From Promethearchaeia archaeon (lineage in GTDB: Archaea; Asgardarchaeota; Lokiarchaeia; Sigyniarchaeales; SOKP01), in NCBI GenBank assembly GCA_029856295.1, contig JAHQWS010000120.1, positions 1-7,268 of the forward strand: 7,268 nucleotides of DNA, given 5' to 3'. The position numbers were made by a program, and so were the translations under genes. Within the stretch, counting starts at the first letter, position 1. Each line of letters opens with the position of its first letter. Positions 1-5,615 of the stretch are shown here, piece by piece. The notes beneath the pieces are model-generated. The model was not told the DNA's origin and did not search any database. It worked only from the letters and a program-made list of their open reading frames with translations.

Positions 1-573
1 GTCCAATTTATTACAATATTCCGCAAACTTACGCGTGTTATTTGCTCTGCCATCAGGAGTTAAGCCTCCTAATCTATCTAATAAACCTTTGGGGATTGGA
101 TTTCCTTTTATAAAAAATATTCTTAAATTTCTTAATTTCTCCAGTCCAATAATAGTTGAAATTCGATTCTCATTTAGGTATAGCTGTTCTAAATTTGTAA
201 GATTTGATAAACCTTTTATTTCCGTGATTAGATTTTCACTAAGATTTAATATTTTTAAGTTGGTAAGATTTTCAAGCCCCTTAATATGTACAATCTCGTT
301 ACCGAGTAGATTCAAAACTTCCAAGCTTTTAAGATTTTCTAAACCTTTAATTTCAGTAATTTGATTATAATGCAATAACAATACTCTGAGATTTACTAAG
401 GAATCAAGACCCCTAATTTCTTTAATTTGATTTGCATAAAGATATAATGCTTCAAGATCTCTAATTTTCTCAAGACCCTTAAGATCATTAATGTTATTAA
501 TACCTAAACCTTGTAAATGTAAACAACCATTATCAACGTAGATTCTTTTGTTTTTATACTCTATTAGTTCCAT
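1..573 (-). CDS. Leucine-rich repeat protein (SDS22-like), 3' end cut by window edge
   Basis: This frame is open from an ATG at 571-573 to base 1 (191 codons, no stop), so the C-terminus is missing. After an N-terminal cap of about 22 residues and a degenerate first repeat, five near-perfect 22-residue repeats run from about residue 37 to 147. They follow the pattern LxxLxLxxNxIxxIxGLxxL; examples are LYLYANQIKEIRGL and LNLSENLITEIKGL. A capping half-repeat and a tail ending in RKFAEYCNKL follow. Such tails usually close Asgard-type LRR proteins, so probably few residues are lost. There is no signal peptide or membrane segment, which suggests a cytoplasmic protein-binding scaffold whose partner is unknown. 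The gene lies 21 bp after mntA on the same strand and may be cotranscribed with it. No convincing Shine-Dalgarno sequence precedes it. The LRR fold is certain; the role is not. Confidence 0.93.
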   Translation of the reverse strand, partial: MELIEYKNKRIYVDNGCLHLQGLGINNINDLKGLEKIRDLEALYLYANQIKEIRGLDSLVNLRVLLLHYNQITEIKGLENLKSLEVLNLLGNEIVHIKGLENLTNLKILNLSENLITEIKGLSNLTNLEQLYLNENRISTIIGLEKLRNLRIFFIKGNPIPKGLLDRLGGLTPDGRANNTRKFAEYCNKLD

Positions 574-594
574 TTCACTATATTAAATAACTCA

Positions 595-996
595 TTATTT
601 TAAAAAAGATATTAATTCTTCTTTTGAAATTTCCTGTCGATGTTTTTGGTCCGCCCAGAGTTTTCGGTAAAAATAGAAATACTCATATAAATCAAATTTA
701 TTCGGTGAATATATTAAAATACCATTTTTAATGACGTGGATTTTTATATAAAGAGGTAATTCTGAGAACATGCGTACATCATATTTTTTTAAAGCAACAT
801 TAATTTTTTGCCAGACATATGAGAGAAGATCAATCATTTTTTCATTTGGAGCTACAACACAAATATCTATATCACTTCTATTCGTCTCTTGATCTATTGC
901 ATAAGAACCAAATAATAAAATTCCTAAAATCTTTTTATTTTCTATTACATCAGAAAAATCGTCAAGAATTCGGTTTAATAATTCATTTTCAACCAT
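595..996 (-). CDS. mntA: MNT-domain minimal nucleotidyltransferase, antitoxin of the HEPN/MNT pair
   Basis: This 133-residue protein has the hallmark of the polymerase-beta-like minimal nucleotidyltransferases: G30-S31 in LLFGSYA, then D42 and D44 in RSDIDICVV, which would bind Mg-ATP. D73 in KKYDVRMF is a likely third carboxylate. The segment LPLYIKIHVIKNGILIY (about 80-96) is typical of the family C-terminal half. In characterised HEPN/MNT systems, MntA neutralises the HepT RNase by adding AMP units to the tyrosine of its RX4HXY motif; that role is inferred here. The frame overlaps the end of hepT by 22 bp, so the two are probably translationally coupled. A GAGGATGAG stretch lies inside hepT, about 13 nt before the ATG at 994-996. 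Length is normal and all motifs are intact, so it should be active. Confidence 0.9.
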   Translation of the reverse strand: MVENELLNRILDDFSDVIENKKILGILLFGSYAIDQETNRSDIDICVVAPNEKMIDLLSYVWQKINVALKKYDVRMFSELPLYIKIHVIKNGILIYSPNKFDLYEYFYFYRKLWADQKHRQEISKEELISFLK

Positions 997-1439
997 TTTT
1001 TTGTCTCATCCTCAAATACTTTAAGATCTTTTAAAAATTTCAACAAATTACTATATGCAAGATCCTCATCCAACCCATTATAATCGTGGACAAGTCTATT
1101 TCTCAGACCATTCGCTTCGCTAATTTTTGCAACTAAATCAGAAGTAATAACGTTCTTTTTTTTTAAAATCTCAATGTTAGAATAATCATCTTTAGGTACA
1201 ACTTTTAGATCTTTTACTACCATAGCTGTAATATCAGTAATAATTTCAACAGTAATCTGAAATGCGTGAAATATGCCATATTTTTTCTGCATATCTAAAT
1301 CTTCTAAAAATTCTTTCACATCGACGTTCTTAGTCCAAGCATTTAAATATTTAATTGATTGATTTAAATACTCTAATTTATCATTGTATCTTTTTAATCT
1401 TTCTTTGCTGATCTTAATTATATTATTATTTTCTTCCAT
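975..1439 (-). CDS. hepT: HEPN-domain (DUF86/HepT-like) RNase toxin
   Basis: This 154-residue all-helical protein carries the HEPN active-site motif R-X4-H-X-Y as R113-N-R-L-V-H118-D-Y120 in GLRNRLVHDYNGLD. It is followed by the usual C-terminal helix (about 126-152). R and H form the metal-independent RNase centre in this family, and Y120 is the residue that MntA-type partners AMPylate. An earlier conserved helix (about 52-76) would form the dimer interface. Known HepT toxins cleave mRNA or tRNA and cause growth arrest or abortive infection; the target here is unknown. The gene is first in the unit and overlaps mntA by 22 bp. The ATG at 1437-1439 lacks a clear Shine-Dalgarno sequence. It could also be called simply a DUF86 protein, but the paired MNT gene makes the toxin-antitoxin reading strong. 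Confidence 0.9.
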   Translation of the reverse strand: MEENNNIIKISKERLKRYNDKLEYLNQSIKYLNAWTKNVDVKEFLEDLDMQKKYGIFHAFQITVEIITDITAMVVKDLKVVPKDDYSNIEILKKKNVITSDLVAKISEANGLRNRLVHDYNGLDEDLAYSNLLKFLKDLKVFEDETKKWLKMNY

Positions 1440-1480
1440 CTCATTATTTAAATTGTTTTTAGCAAATTTGAATTTATGTG

Positions 1481-1490
1481 TAAAATTTAA
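1481..1490 (-). promoter_or_regulatory. Possible TATA element for hepT-mntA
   Basis: On the minus strand TTAAATTTTA lies about 42-51 nt before the hepT ATG. This is suitable for a start about 20 nt upstream of the codon. The surroundings are very AT-rich, so a chance match is quite possible. A second TTTAAATA sits too close to the ATG to serve. Confidence 0.3.
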
Positions 1491-1572
1491 AGTAATAACT
1501 CAAATATTTTTCTTTCTTATTTTTAATATTCAATTTTATATTTCCTTGATTTTATACATTAAGGACAAGAAA

Positions 1573-1755
1573 TTGGTAAGCCATGTTATTTTCTGTTATG
1601 ATTGGATTGTTAACTTCTCAAACTATCAGAATGACTTAATTGCAAACGAATTCAAGAGATTAGATGGAAAGATAGAAACTAAAGTAGGTGTTGTTGAAAA
1701 AACCATTAAAAAAACAAATGAAAGGATTGATGAGATAAAGGAAGATTGTCTATAA
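1573..1755 (+). pseudogene. Coiled-coil-like coding remnant or small unknown protein
   Basis: I do not recognise this frame. It is open up to a stop at 1753-1755. Its last 35 or so codons spell a charged amphipathic helix with hydrophobic residues 3-4 apart (FKRLDGKIETKVGVVEKT, then ERIDEIKEDCL). That is unlike translated AT noise and resembles a coiled coil. No good ATG exists: the only upstream ATG, at 1384, lies inside hepT on the other strand and would add a run of Phe/Leu/Ile encoded by T-rich DNA. A TTG at 1573 preceded by AAGGA (7 nt spacing) could start a 60-residue protein. The likeliest reading is the 3' remnant of a decayed gene; a real small protein is the alternative. Confidence 0.27.
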
Positions 1756-1781
1756 AGATTATATAAACAGATTCCTACTTT

Positions 1782-1818
1782 TTTATCATGTAGAGAGACT
1801 TAGAGCAAACATGATAAA
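1782..1818. repeat. Perfect 10-bp inverted repeat with 17-nt spacer
   Basis: TTTATCATGT (1782-1791) is matched exactly by ACATGATAAA (1809-1818). It begins 27 nt after the stop of the coding remnant and 15 nt after a TATA-like TTATATAAA (1759-1767). It could be an RNA hairpin, an operator, or a relic of whatever gene decayed here. Confidence 0.5.
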
Positions 1819-1956
1819 TTCAAATAATTGAGGGCAAATAGTAAAAAAATTTCATTAAAAATTGTTTACATGAAGGTTACATTTAAATGCCTTATTAATG
1901 ATGGCTAAAACCAGTCGAACCTGTCCAATAGCCTATAAGCATCTTGGACTATTCTA

Positions 1957-1975
1957 TTCTCTCAATATGAGAGAA
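1957..1975. repeat. Small hairpin, 7-bp stem with 5-nt loop
   Basis: TTCTCTC (1957-1963) pairs with GAGAGAA (1969-1975) across AATAT. A second short pair, GTCCAA (1923-1928) with TTGGAC (1944-1949), lies just before it. Both would fall in the dehalogenase 3' region on the minus strand, beyond its U-tract. Confidence 0.4.
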
Positions 1976-1982
1976 AAATAAA

Positions 1983-2004
1983 TCGAAAAAAGATATAAAA
2001 AATA
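1983..2004 (-). terminator. U-rich terminator of the dehalogenase gene
   Basis: On the minus strand, about 12 nt after the dehalogenase stop, the sequence reads TATTTTTTATATCTTTTTTC. Two T6 runs such as these are the usual archaeal intrinsic termination signal. The core TTTATATCTTTTTT recurs exactly after the Fe-S protein gene (5577-5590). Confidence 0.6.
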
Positions 2005-2015
2005 GCAGATTTTAA

Positions 2016-2909
2016 TTATGGATTATTTTTAATGAATTCTATAATGACTTTAGCAAGTTCAGGTCCTTTATCCTCTTGTACAAAGTGGCTGGCGTCCTTA
2101 ATCGTAGTATGATTTTGTCCTTGAGCCCCCGGACAATTTTCCTGCCAGAATCTATCCCCGCCTCCAGTAACGGGGTCTTTATCGGAAAAAGCCGTTAAAA
2201 AAGGTTTTTTCCATTGCATAAACTGCTCTATAGCTTTTTTATTCGGTTCATGCTCCGGATCATCAATGCTAATGGGGACTAAGGAGGGCATAATTCGGGC
2301 CCCTGCTTTGAAAGAATCATCGGGGAACGGAGCATCATAACCCAATCGAACCTCTTTTGATACTTTGGTGAACGTCCCTCCTTGAATAAGCTGTTTAATG
2401 TCAAATTTCGGGGCAGTTCTTGAGAATTCCCGCCATCTTAGAAATGCTTCAGGCAGTTGCTGCTCTCCTGTGGGTAATCCTCCGTTAGATAAAACAATTC
2501 TACTAAACCGTTCCTGATTCTCAATGGCCATTCTTAAACCAATCAAAGACCCCCAATCTTGACAGAATAAAGTTATATTTTGAAGATCAACTAATTTCAG
2601 CCAATTATTCATCCATTCTACATGTTTACCGTAGGTATGGTCACTTTGTTCAGTTGGTTTGTCAGATTTTCCAAACCCTACCAAATCAGGAGCCACAGTC
2701 CTAAAACCTGCTTTCACAAGAATGGGAATCATATGTCTGTATAAAAAACTCCATGATGGTTCACCATGCATAAGTAAAATAACCTCCGCATTTTTAGGTC
2801 CCTCATCCACATAATGAATTTTGATTCCATCAACTTCTACATAATGCGGTTCATATGGAAAATCGGGAAGGTTCTCAAATCTTTCATTTGGTGTTCGTAA
2901 TAATTCCAT
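2016..2909 (-). CDS. Haloalkane dehalogenase, HLD-I type alpha/beta hydrolase
   Basis: The 297-residue protein is full length for the HLD-I subfamily (DhlA/DmbC-like). It hydrolyses carbon-halogen bonds of haloalkanes to an alcohol plus halide in the cytoplasm. The oxyanion/halide strand is H48-G-E-P-S-W53. The nucleophile is D118 in CQDWGSLIG, with W119 as first halide-binding Trp. W159 in the cap (EAFLRWREFSRTAPKF) matches the second, HLD-I-specific Trp. The acid is probably D245 in FSDKDPVTGG and the base H275 in DASHFVQE, so the catalytic set is complete. Natural substrates of such enzymes are often unknown. The ATG at 2907-2909 follows AAGGATGAG by about 12 nt. The gene is visibly less AT-rich than its surroundings, which fits acquisition from bacteria. 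A related epoxide hydrolase is unlikely because the Trp pair is present. Confidence 0.93.
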   Translation of the reverse strand: MELLRTPNERFENLPDFPYEPHYVEVDGIKIHYVDEGPKNAEVILLMHGEPSWSFLYRHMIPILVKAGFRTVAPDLVGFGKSDKPTEQSDHTYGKHVEWMNNWLKLVDLQNITLFCQDWGSLIGLRMAIENQERFSRIVLSNGGLPTGEQQLPEAFLRWREFSRTAPKFDIKQLIQGGTFTKVSKEVRLGYDAPFPDDSFKAGARIMPSLVPISIDDPEHEPNKKAIEQFMQWKKPFLTAFSDKDPVTGGGDRFWQENCPGAQGQNHTTIKDASHFVQEDKGPELAKVIIEFIKNNP

Positions 2910-2960
2910 TTTTTTAACTCATCCTTTTCAATTTTTACTATCATATCATGTTATTCTTAT

Positions 2961-2970
2961 ATTATAAATA
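2961..2970 (-). promoter_or_regulatory. TATA box for the dehalogenase gene
   Basis: TATTTATAAT on the minus strand is centred about 56 nt before the dehalogenase ATG. This predicts a start near 2938-2942 and a leader of about 30 nt, long enough to include the AAGGATGAG ribosome binding stretch. Confidence 0.5.
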
Positions 2971-2998
2971 TTCCAATTTTACTATATAATTCTTCAAG

Positions 2999-3008
2999 TA
3001 TATATAAT
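2999..3008 (+). promoter_or_regulatory. TATA box for the DNA methyltransferase, probable leaderless start
   Basis: TATATATAAT is centred about 30 nt before the ATG at 3033. Archaeal transcription starts 22-27 nt after the TATA centre, which falls a few bases before the ATG. No Shine-Dalgarno sequence lies between, so the mRNA is probably leaderless. The divergent dehalogenase promoter shares this 117-bp spacer. Confidence 0.55.
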
Positions 3009-3032
3009 GAGAAAAATTAATCCTAATTGATA

Positions 3033-3845
3033 ATGGAAACAGAGAACTTTAAGGTAAACAAAATAATTCAAGGAGATTGCTTAAAAATTTTATCAGGGTT
3101 GCCCAATGAAATAATTGATTTAGTCATAACTGATCCGCCTTTTAATGTAATGAACAAGGAGGATTTAAAATTTACCCATCGAACCGATATTATACAAGGG
3201 GTTGAATTTGATCAATTCTCATCCTATGAAGATTACTTGAGATTTACAGAAAGATGGGTTAAAATTATTGTAGAGAAAATGAAACATAATTCTTCAATGT
3301 ACGTATTCTTTGCCGTCCAATATATTACTGATTTAATGAATATCTGTCTAAACCACGGATTGAAATACAAAGGAATTCTAATTTGGCATAAAACAAATCC
3401 TGCGCCGAAAATTAGAAAAAGCGGGTATGTATCTTCCACGGAAAGTATCTTATTTATGGTGAAAGGGAAGCCCACATTTAATTTCTTAGGACAAAATAAA
3501 ATGCATAATTTAATCGAAACTCCCATATGTATGGGCAATGAAAGATTAAAAGATATGATAAAGAAAACGAAAAATGGAAAAAATGCTACACTCCATCCAA
3601 CTCAGAAGCCATTGGAATTATATAAGCATCTTATTTCGGTATCATCAAACGAAATTGATTTAGTATGTGATCCTTTTGTTGGCACTGGAACTGCGAATGT
3701 TGCTTGTAGACTTTTAAATAGGTTCTGTATTGGTATAGAACTTAACGATAACTATGTACAACATGCAATAAAAAGATTAAAAAGAACTAAATTGAAAACA
3801 CAAAAAACTGGAATAAAAGGTTGGAGCCAAAACTCTTCTATTTAA
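3033..3845 (+). CDS. DNA methyltransferase (N6-adenine/N4-cytosine), beta-class order
   Basis: The 270-residue protein transfers a methyl group from S-adenosylmethionine to the exocyclic amino group of A or C in DNA. Catalytic motif IV is D34-P-P-F37. It is followed by WHKTNPAPKIRKSGYVS (about 118-134), a conserved E/F stretch and HPTQKP (188-193). SAM-binding motif I comes last as D213-P-F-V-G-T-G-T220, with the acidic motif II in IGIELNDNY. Motif IV before motif I defines the beta-class N6_N4_Mtase family. I chose the ATG at 3033; a TTG at 3027 in frame is possible but less likely given the TATA spacing. No restriction endonuclease gene is visible nearby, so it looks solitary: an epigenetic regulator, a remnant of a restriction-modification system, or a mobile-element gene. 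The recognition site cannot be read from sequence. Confidence 0.93.
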   Translation: METENFKVNKIIQGDCLKILSGLPNEIIDLVITDPPFNVMNKEDLKFTHRTDIIQGVEFDQFSSYEDYLRFTERWVKIIVEKMKHNSSMYVFFAVQYITDLMNICLNHGLKYKGILIWHKTNPAPKIRKSGYVSSTESILFMVKGKPTFNFLGQNKMHNLIETPICMGNERLKDMIKKTKNGKNATLHPTQKPLELYKHLISVSSNEIDLVCDPFVGTGTANVACRLLNRFCIGIELNDNYVQHAIKRLKRTKLKTQKTGIKGWSQNSSI

Positions 3846-3868
3846 AACTTTTTCTGAAATTATTATGG

Positions 3869-4147
3869 TTATAGCTCAAATACGTTTGAATAAAGAACTG
3901 ATTCAGACGTTAATGATTTAAAAGGATAAATTCTATATACTCCATTATCGTCATACGAACCATCCAGAATTTTATATGTTCTCATATGTCTTAATGTTTT
4001 TTTTAATAGTTGGATGTTTCTTACATTTAAGTCGTTCTTTATTTCTTTAAGGCTCGGATTATGATTTTTTTTCCAATAATTCTCAAGGTAATTTATTAGA
4101 TGATCCTTTAAATGTCTAATTTCTTTCTTTTTTTTGAGGATTAACAA
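3869..4147 (-). CDS. Small winged-helix-like hypothetical protein
   Basis: This is a basic 92-residue protein of unknown family. Residues about 12-70 look like a winged helix: a first helix (HLINYLENYWKKN), then PSLKEIKNDLN resembling the start of a helix-turn-helix, a recognition-helix candidate (IQLLKKTLRHMRTYKIL) and a short hairpin ending GVYRIYPF. A DNA-binding regulator is therefore plausible but not proven. No ATG is available at the N-terminus. The TTG at 4145-4147 is chosen because a good AGGTGA (4157-4162) precedes it by about 9 nt and an in-frame stop lies just upstream. It converges tail-to-tail with the methyltransferase gene (23 bp apart). A 6-bp palindrome in its leader may be an operator. 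Confidence 0.6.
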   Translation of the reverse strand: MLILKKKKEIRHLKDHLINYLENYWKKNHNPSLKEIKNDLNVRNIQLLKKTLRHMRTYKILDGSYDDNGVYRIYPFKSLTSESVLYSNVFEL

Positions 4148-4152
4148 GGATA

Positions 4153-4175
4153 AGTTTCACCTATTATTAGAAACT
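4153..4175 (-). promoter_or_regulatory. Ribosome binding site inside a palindrome, leader of the winged-helix gene
   Basis: On the minus strand AGTTTC and GAAACT form a 6-bp inverted repeat with an 11-nt spacer. The Shine-Dalgarno AGGTGA (4157-4162) straddles the loop and the arm next to the TTG start. A protein bound here, or an RNA hairpin, would affect translation or transcription of the gene. Confidence 0.4.
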
Positions 4176-4255
4176 CTTATGCAATATAGTTAGATCATCC
4201 CTATTTAAAGGAAATACTGTTACTCAATTAATAAAAACACTTGAAACATGCAAAA

Positions 4256-4264
4256 TTATAAAAT
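4256..4264 (+). promoter_or_regulatory. Probable TATA box for the membrane methyltransferase
   Basis: TTATAAAAT-like sequence (ATTATAAAAT around 4255-4264) is centred about 29 nt before the ATG at 4289, with no Shine-Dalgarno sequence between. This again suggests a nearly leaderless transcript. Confidence 0.4.
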
Positions 4265-4288
4265 TCAGTAAAGATTTTTGAATATGAA

Positions 4289-4774
4289 ATGTCGTCAAAT
4301 GATAATGAAAAAATAAGAAGGGAAATAAAGTATTCTCATTTAATACAAGCAGGGCTACCTATCACATTCATAATAATCTCACTTTTAGATTCGTATGTCT
4401 TCAGGATATCGGTTTGGTTAAATGATTTTGTTCCTTTTATTATACGTATAATTCTCTGTGTAATTACTCTGGGAATAGCTTTAATATTCATAAAATTATC
4501 GCATGATGCTCTTTTCCGTCATAATGGCCCATCAAATACGCTTATTACAGCTGGAATTCTTGGTCATGTGAGAAATCCGATGTATCTTGGAGTCCTTTTG
4601 ATATATGTGGCTTTCTTATTCTTATCGATATCTCTTATTTGCCTAGGTTTTTTCATTGTTGTAACCTTGATTTATAATAATATGGTAAATAACGAAGAAA
4701 AAGTTCTTGAAGAATTATTCGGTGAGGATTGGTTAACCTATAAAAAAACGGTTCCAAAATGGATTCCAAGATGA
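4289..4774 (+). CDS. Membrane methyltransferase, isoprenylcysteine/phospholipid methyltransferase type
   Basis: The 161-residue integral membrane protein has hydrophobic helices at about 18-38, 47-70 and a long hairpin at 99-130. The family C-terminal core is clear: R95-N-P-M-Y-L-G101, then N-N-E-E137 and a terminal FGEDWLTYKKTVPKWIPR-type segment. In this superfamily (ICMT/PEMT) the RNPxYxG and EE motifs bind S-adenosylmethionine at the membrane face. Substrates range from prenylated cysteine to phospholipids and small thiols, and the sequence does not decide between them. The N-terminus, MSSNDNEKIRREIKY, is hydrophilic and probably cytosolic. A start at 4284 is out of frame, so the ATG at 4289 stands. 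The creatininase-like gene follows 46 bp later on the same strand, but a T8 tract lies between them. Confidence 0.85.
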   Translation: MSSNDNEKIRREIKYSHLIQAGLPITFIIISLLDSYVFRISVWLNDFVPFIIRIILCVITLGIALIFIKLSHDALFRHNGPSNTLITAGILGHVRNPMYLGVLLIYVAFLFLSISLICLGFFIVVTLIYNNMVNNEEKVLEELFGEDWLTYKKTVPKWIPR

Positions 4775-4790
4775 CTTTAATGCCCCCATA

Positions 4791-4798
4791 TTTTTTTT
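4791..4798 (+). terminator. T8 tract after the membrane methyltransferase gene
   Basis: Eight consecutive Ts begin 17 nt after the stop codon, enough for archaeal U-tract termination. No strong hairpin precedes it, as is common in archaea. Read-through into the next gene remains possible. Confidence 0.45.
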
Positions 4799-4810
4799 AC
4801 CTAAGTTAAT

Positions 4811-4818
4811 GGAGTGAT
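4811..4818 (+). promoter_or_regulatory. Shine-Dalgarno sequence of the creatininase-family gene
   Basis: GGAGTGAT sits just before the ATG at 4821 (6 nt from GGAG). It matches the archaeal anti-Shine-Dalgarno except for one base missing from AGGAGGTGAT, and it fixes the start. Confidence 0.6.
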
Positions 4819-4820
4819 AA

Positions 4821-5570
4821 ATGTTGTCAGAAAAAATACTGTATGTAGAATTAACACCTCAAGAATTTAAGGAGAGATTATCACGAGCTCCAATTGCGTA
4901 TTTACCTTTAGGTACTCTTGAATGGCATGGTTGGCATATGCCATTGGGAGCAGATGGATTGATATCATCCGGCTTTTTTATAGAACTTGCCAAAAAAGTT
5001 GGTGGTATTGTCCTTCCCATGCTCTTTCTAGGGCCTGACAATTCCAAAACTGTTAACGAAAAAGAATATTATGGAATGGATATTCAAAGTTATCCCTCAC
5101 AACACCCTCAACAACTTTTAGGGAGCGCTTATTGGGTAAAGAAAAGCTTTTTTAAGCAAATTCTTGCCGAGATATTAAAGCAACTTAAAAGGGCGGGGTT
5201 TAGGATTGTAGTAGCACATGGTCATAGTCCTTCGACCATGGCTTTCTATCAAAGTAGGAAAAAGTGGAGGGAAGAGTTTGGTCTTGAGCTATATACATGC
5301 TGGCGAGATAATGAATCAGATGGGCTTGGAATACAAACAGATCATGCTGCTGCGAATGAAACATCCCTTATGATGGGCTTAAAACCAAAACTCGTAAAAA
5401 ATGAAAATCTTCCAAAAGATAAGGATGAAAAACCACTTGGGCTTCTTGGCAAGGATCCCCGTGAATTTGCAAGTTCTGAAGGGGGGAAAAAAATTATATC
5501 CCTCCATGTAGAGCGAATGGCAGAAATTCTTAAAGAAAGGTTAGATCAAATTAACTTAAAAGATCAGTAA
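4821..5570 (+). CDS. Creatininase-family metal-dependent amidohydrolase
   Basis: The 249-residue protein belongs to the creatininase family, which includes creatinine amidohydrolase, the archaeal formamide hydrolase ArfB and MftE. The opening motif is LPLGTLEWHGWHMPLGAD, giving metal ligands E34, H36 and D45. The second site is VAHGHSPS (132-138) and the third D174-H-A-A-A-N-E180-T-S; E180 is a probable ligand. A late family signature, KDPREFASSEGGKK (211-224), is also present. Such enzymes hydrolyse cyclic or linear amides with two metal ions. The usual NGHGGN motif is altered to AHGHSP, so the substrate is likely not creatinine. No flavin or mycofactocin gene is nearby to narrow it down. 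The start is set by the strong GGAGTGAT. Length is normal. Confidence 0.9.
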   Translation: MLSEKILYVELTPQEFKERLSRAPIAYLPLGTLEWHGWHMPLGADGLISSGFFIELAKKVGGIVLPMLFLGPDNSKTVNEKEYYGMDIQSYPSQHPQQLLGSAYWVKKSFFKQILAEILKQLKRAGFRIVVAHGHSPSTMAFYQSRKKWREEFGLELYTCWRDNESDGLGIQTDHAAANETSLMMGLKPKLVKNENLPKDKDEKPLGLLGKDPREFASSEGGKKIISLHVERMAEILKERLDQINLKDQ

Positions 5571-5576
5571 AATGTC

Positions 5577-5606
5577 AAAAAAGATATAAAGAGAAATAAA
5601 AAAAAA
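5577..5606 (-). terminator. Double U-tract terminator of the Fe-S protein gene
   Basis: Reading the minus strand after the stop at 5616, a T9 run (5598-5606) and then a T6 run (5577-5582) occur within 40 nt. The 14-base core TTTATATCTTTTTT (5577-5590) is identical to the one after the dehalogenase gene. Confidence 0.6.
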
Positions 5607-5615
5607 TTTCAAACC

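Larger units (their letters stand above)
1440..2015. other. 576-bp region without a confident gene
   Basis: This stretch lies between the hepT start and the dehalogenase stop. It contains the putative hepT promoter, the coiled-coil-like remnant and a TATA-like TTATATAAA at 1759-1767. It also holds a 10-bp inverted repeat (1782-1818), the palindrome CATTTAAATG (1879-1888), two small hairpins (1923-1975) and the U-tract terminator of the dehalogenase gene. I see no tRNA, CRISPR or insertion-sequence end in it. Confidence 0.6.

Noticed and set aside
35..364. Plus-strand open frame of 109 codons
   Set aside because: It is antisense to the LRR gene; its repeated RFS/KP pattern is only the mirror of the 22-residue repeats.
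1..573. The 66-nt near-repeats as a CRISPR array or DNA repeat
   Set aside because: The period is exactly 22 codons in frame with LRR consensus residues, so it is protein repetition, with no constant repeat and variable spacer pattern.
819..1034. Plus-strand open frame of 71 codons
   Set aside because: It lies antisense over mntA and the hepT end; no recognisable domain, and the minus-strand genes are certain.
1384..1572. N-terminal extension of the coiled-coil-like frame back to the ATG at 1384
   Set aside because: It overlaps the hepT start on the other strand and encodes only Phe/Leu/Ile from T-rich DNA.
1900..1950. Possible tRNA or C/D-box RNA (GGTTCGA-like stretch on the minus strand, ATGATGG on the plus strand)
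   Set aside because: No cloverleaf pairing around the T-loop-like bases, and no matching D box; only a weak resemblance.
3233..3538. Minus-strand open frame of 101 codons
   Set aside because: It sits entirely antisense inside the DNA methyltransferase gene and has no family features.
4859..5047. Minus-strand open frame of 62 codons
   Set aside because: Antisense shadow of the creatininase-family gene.
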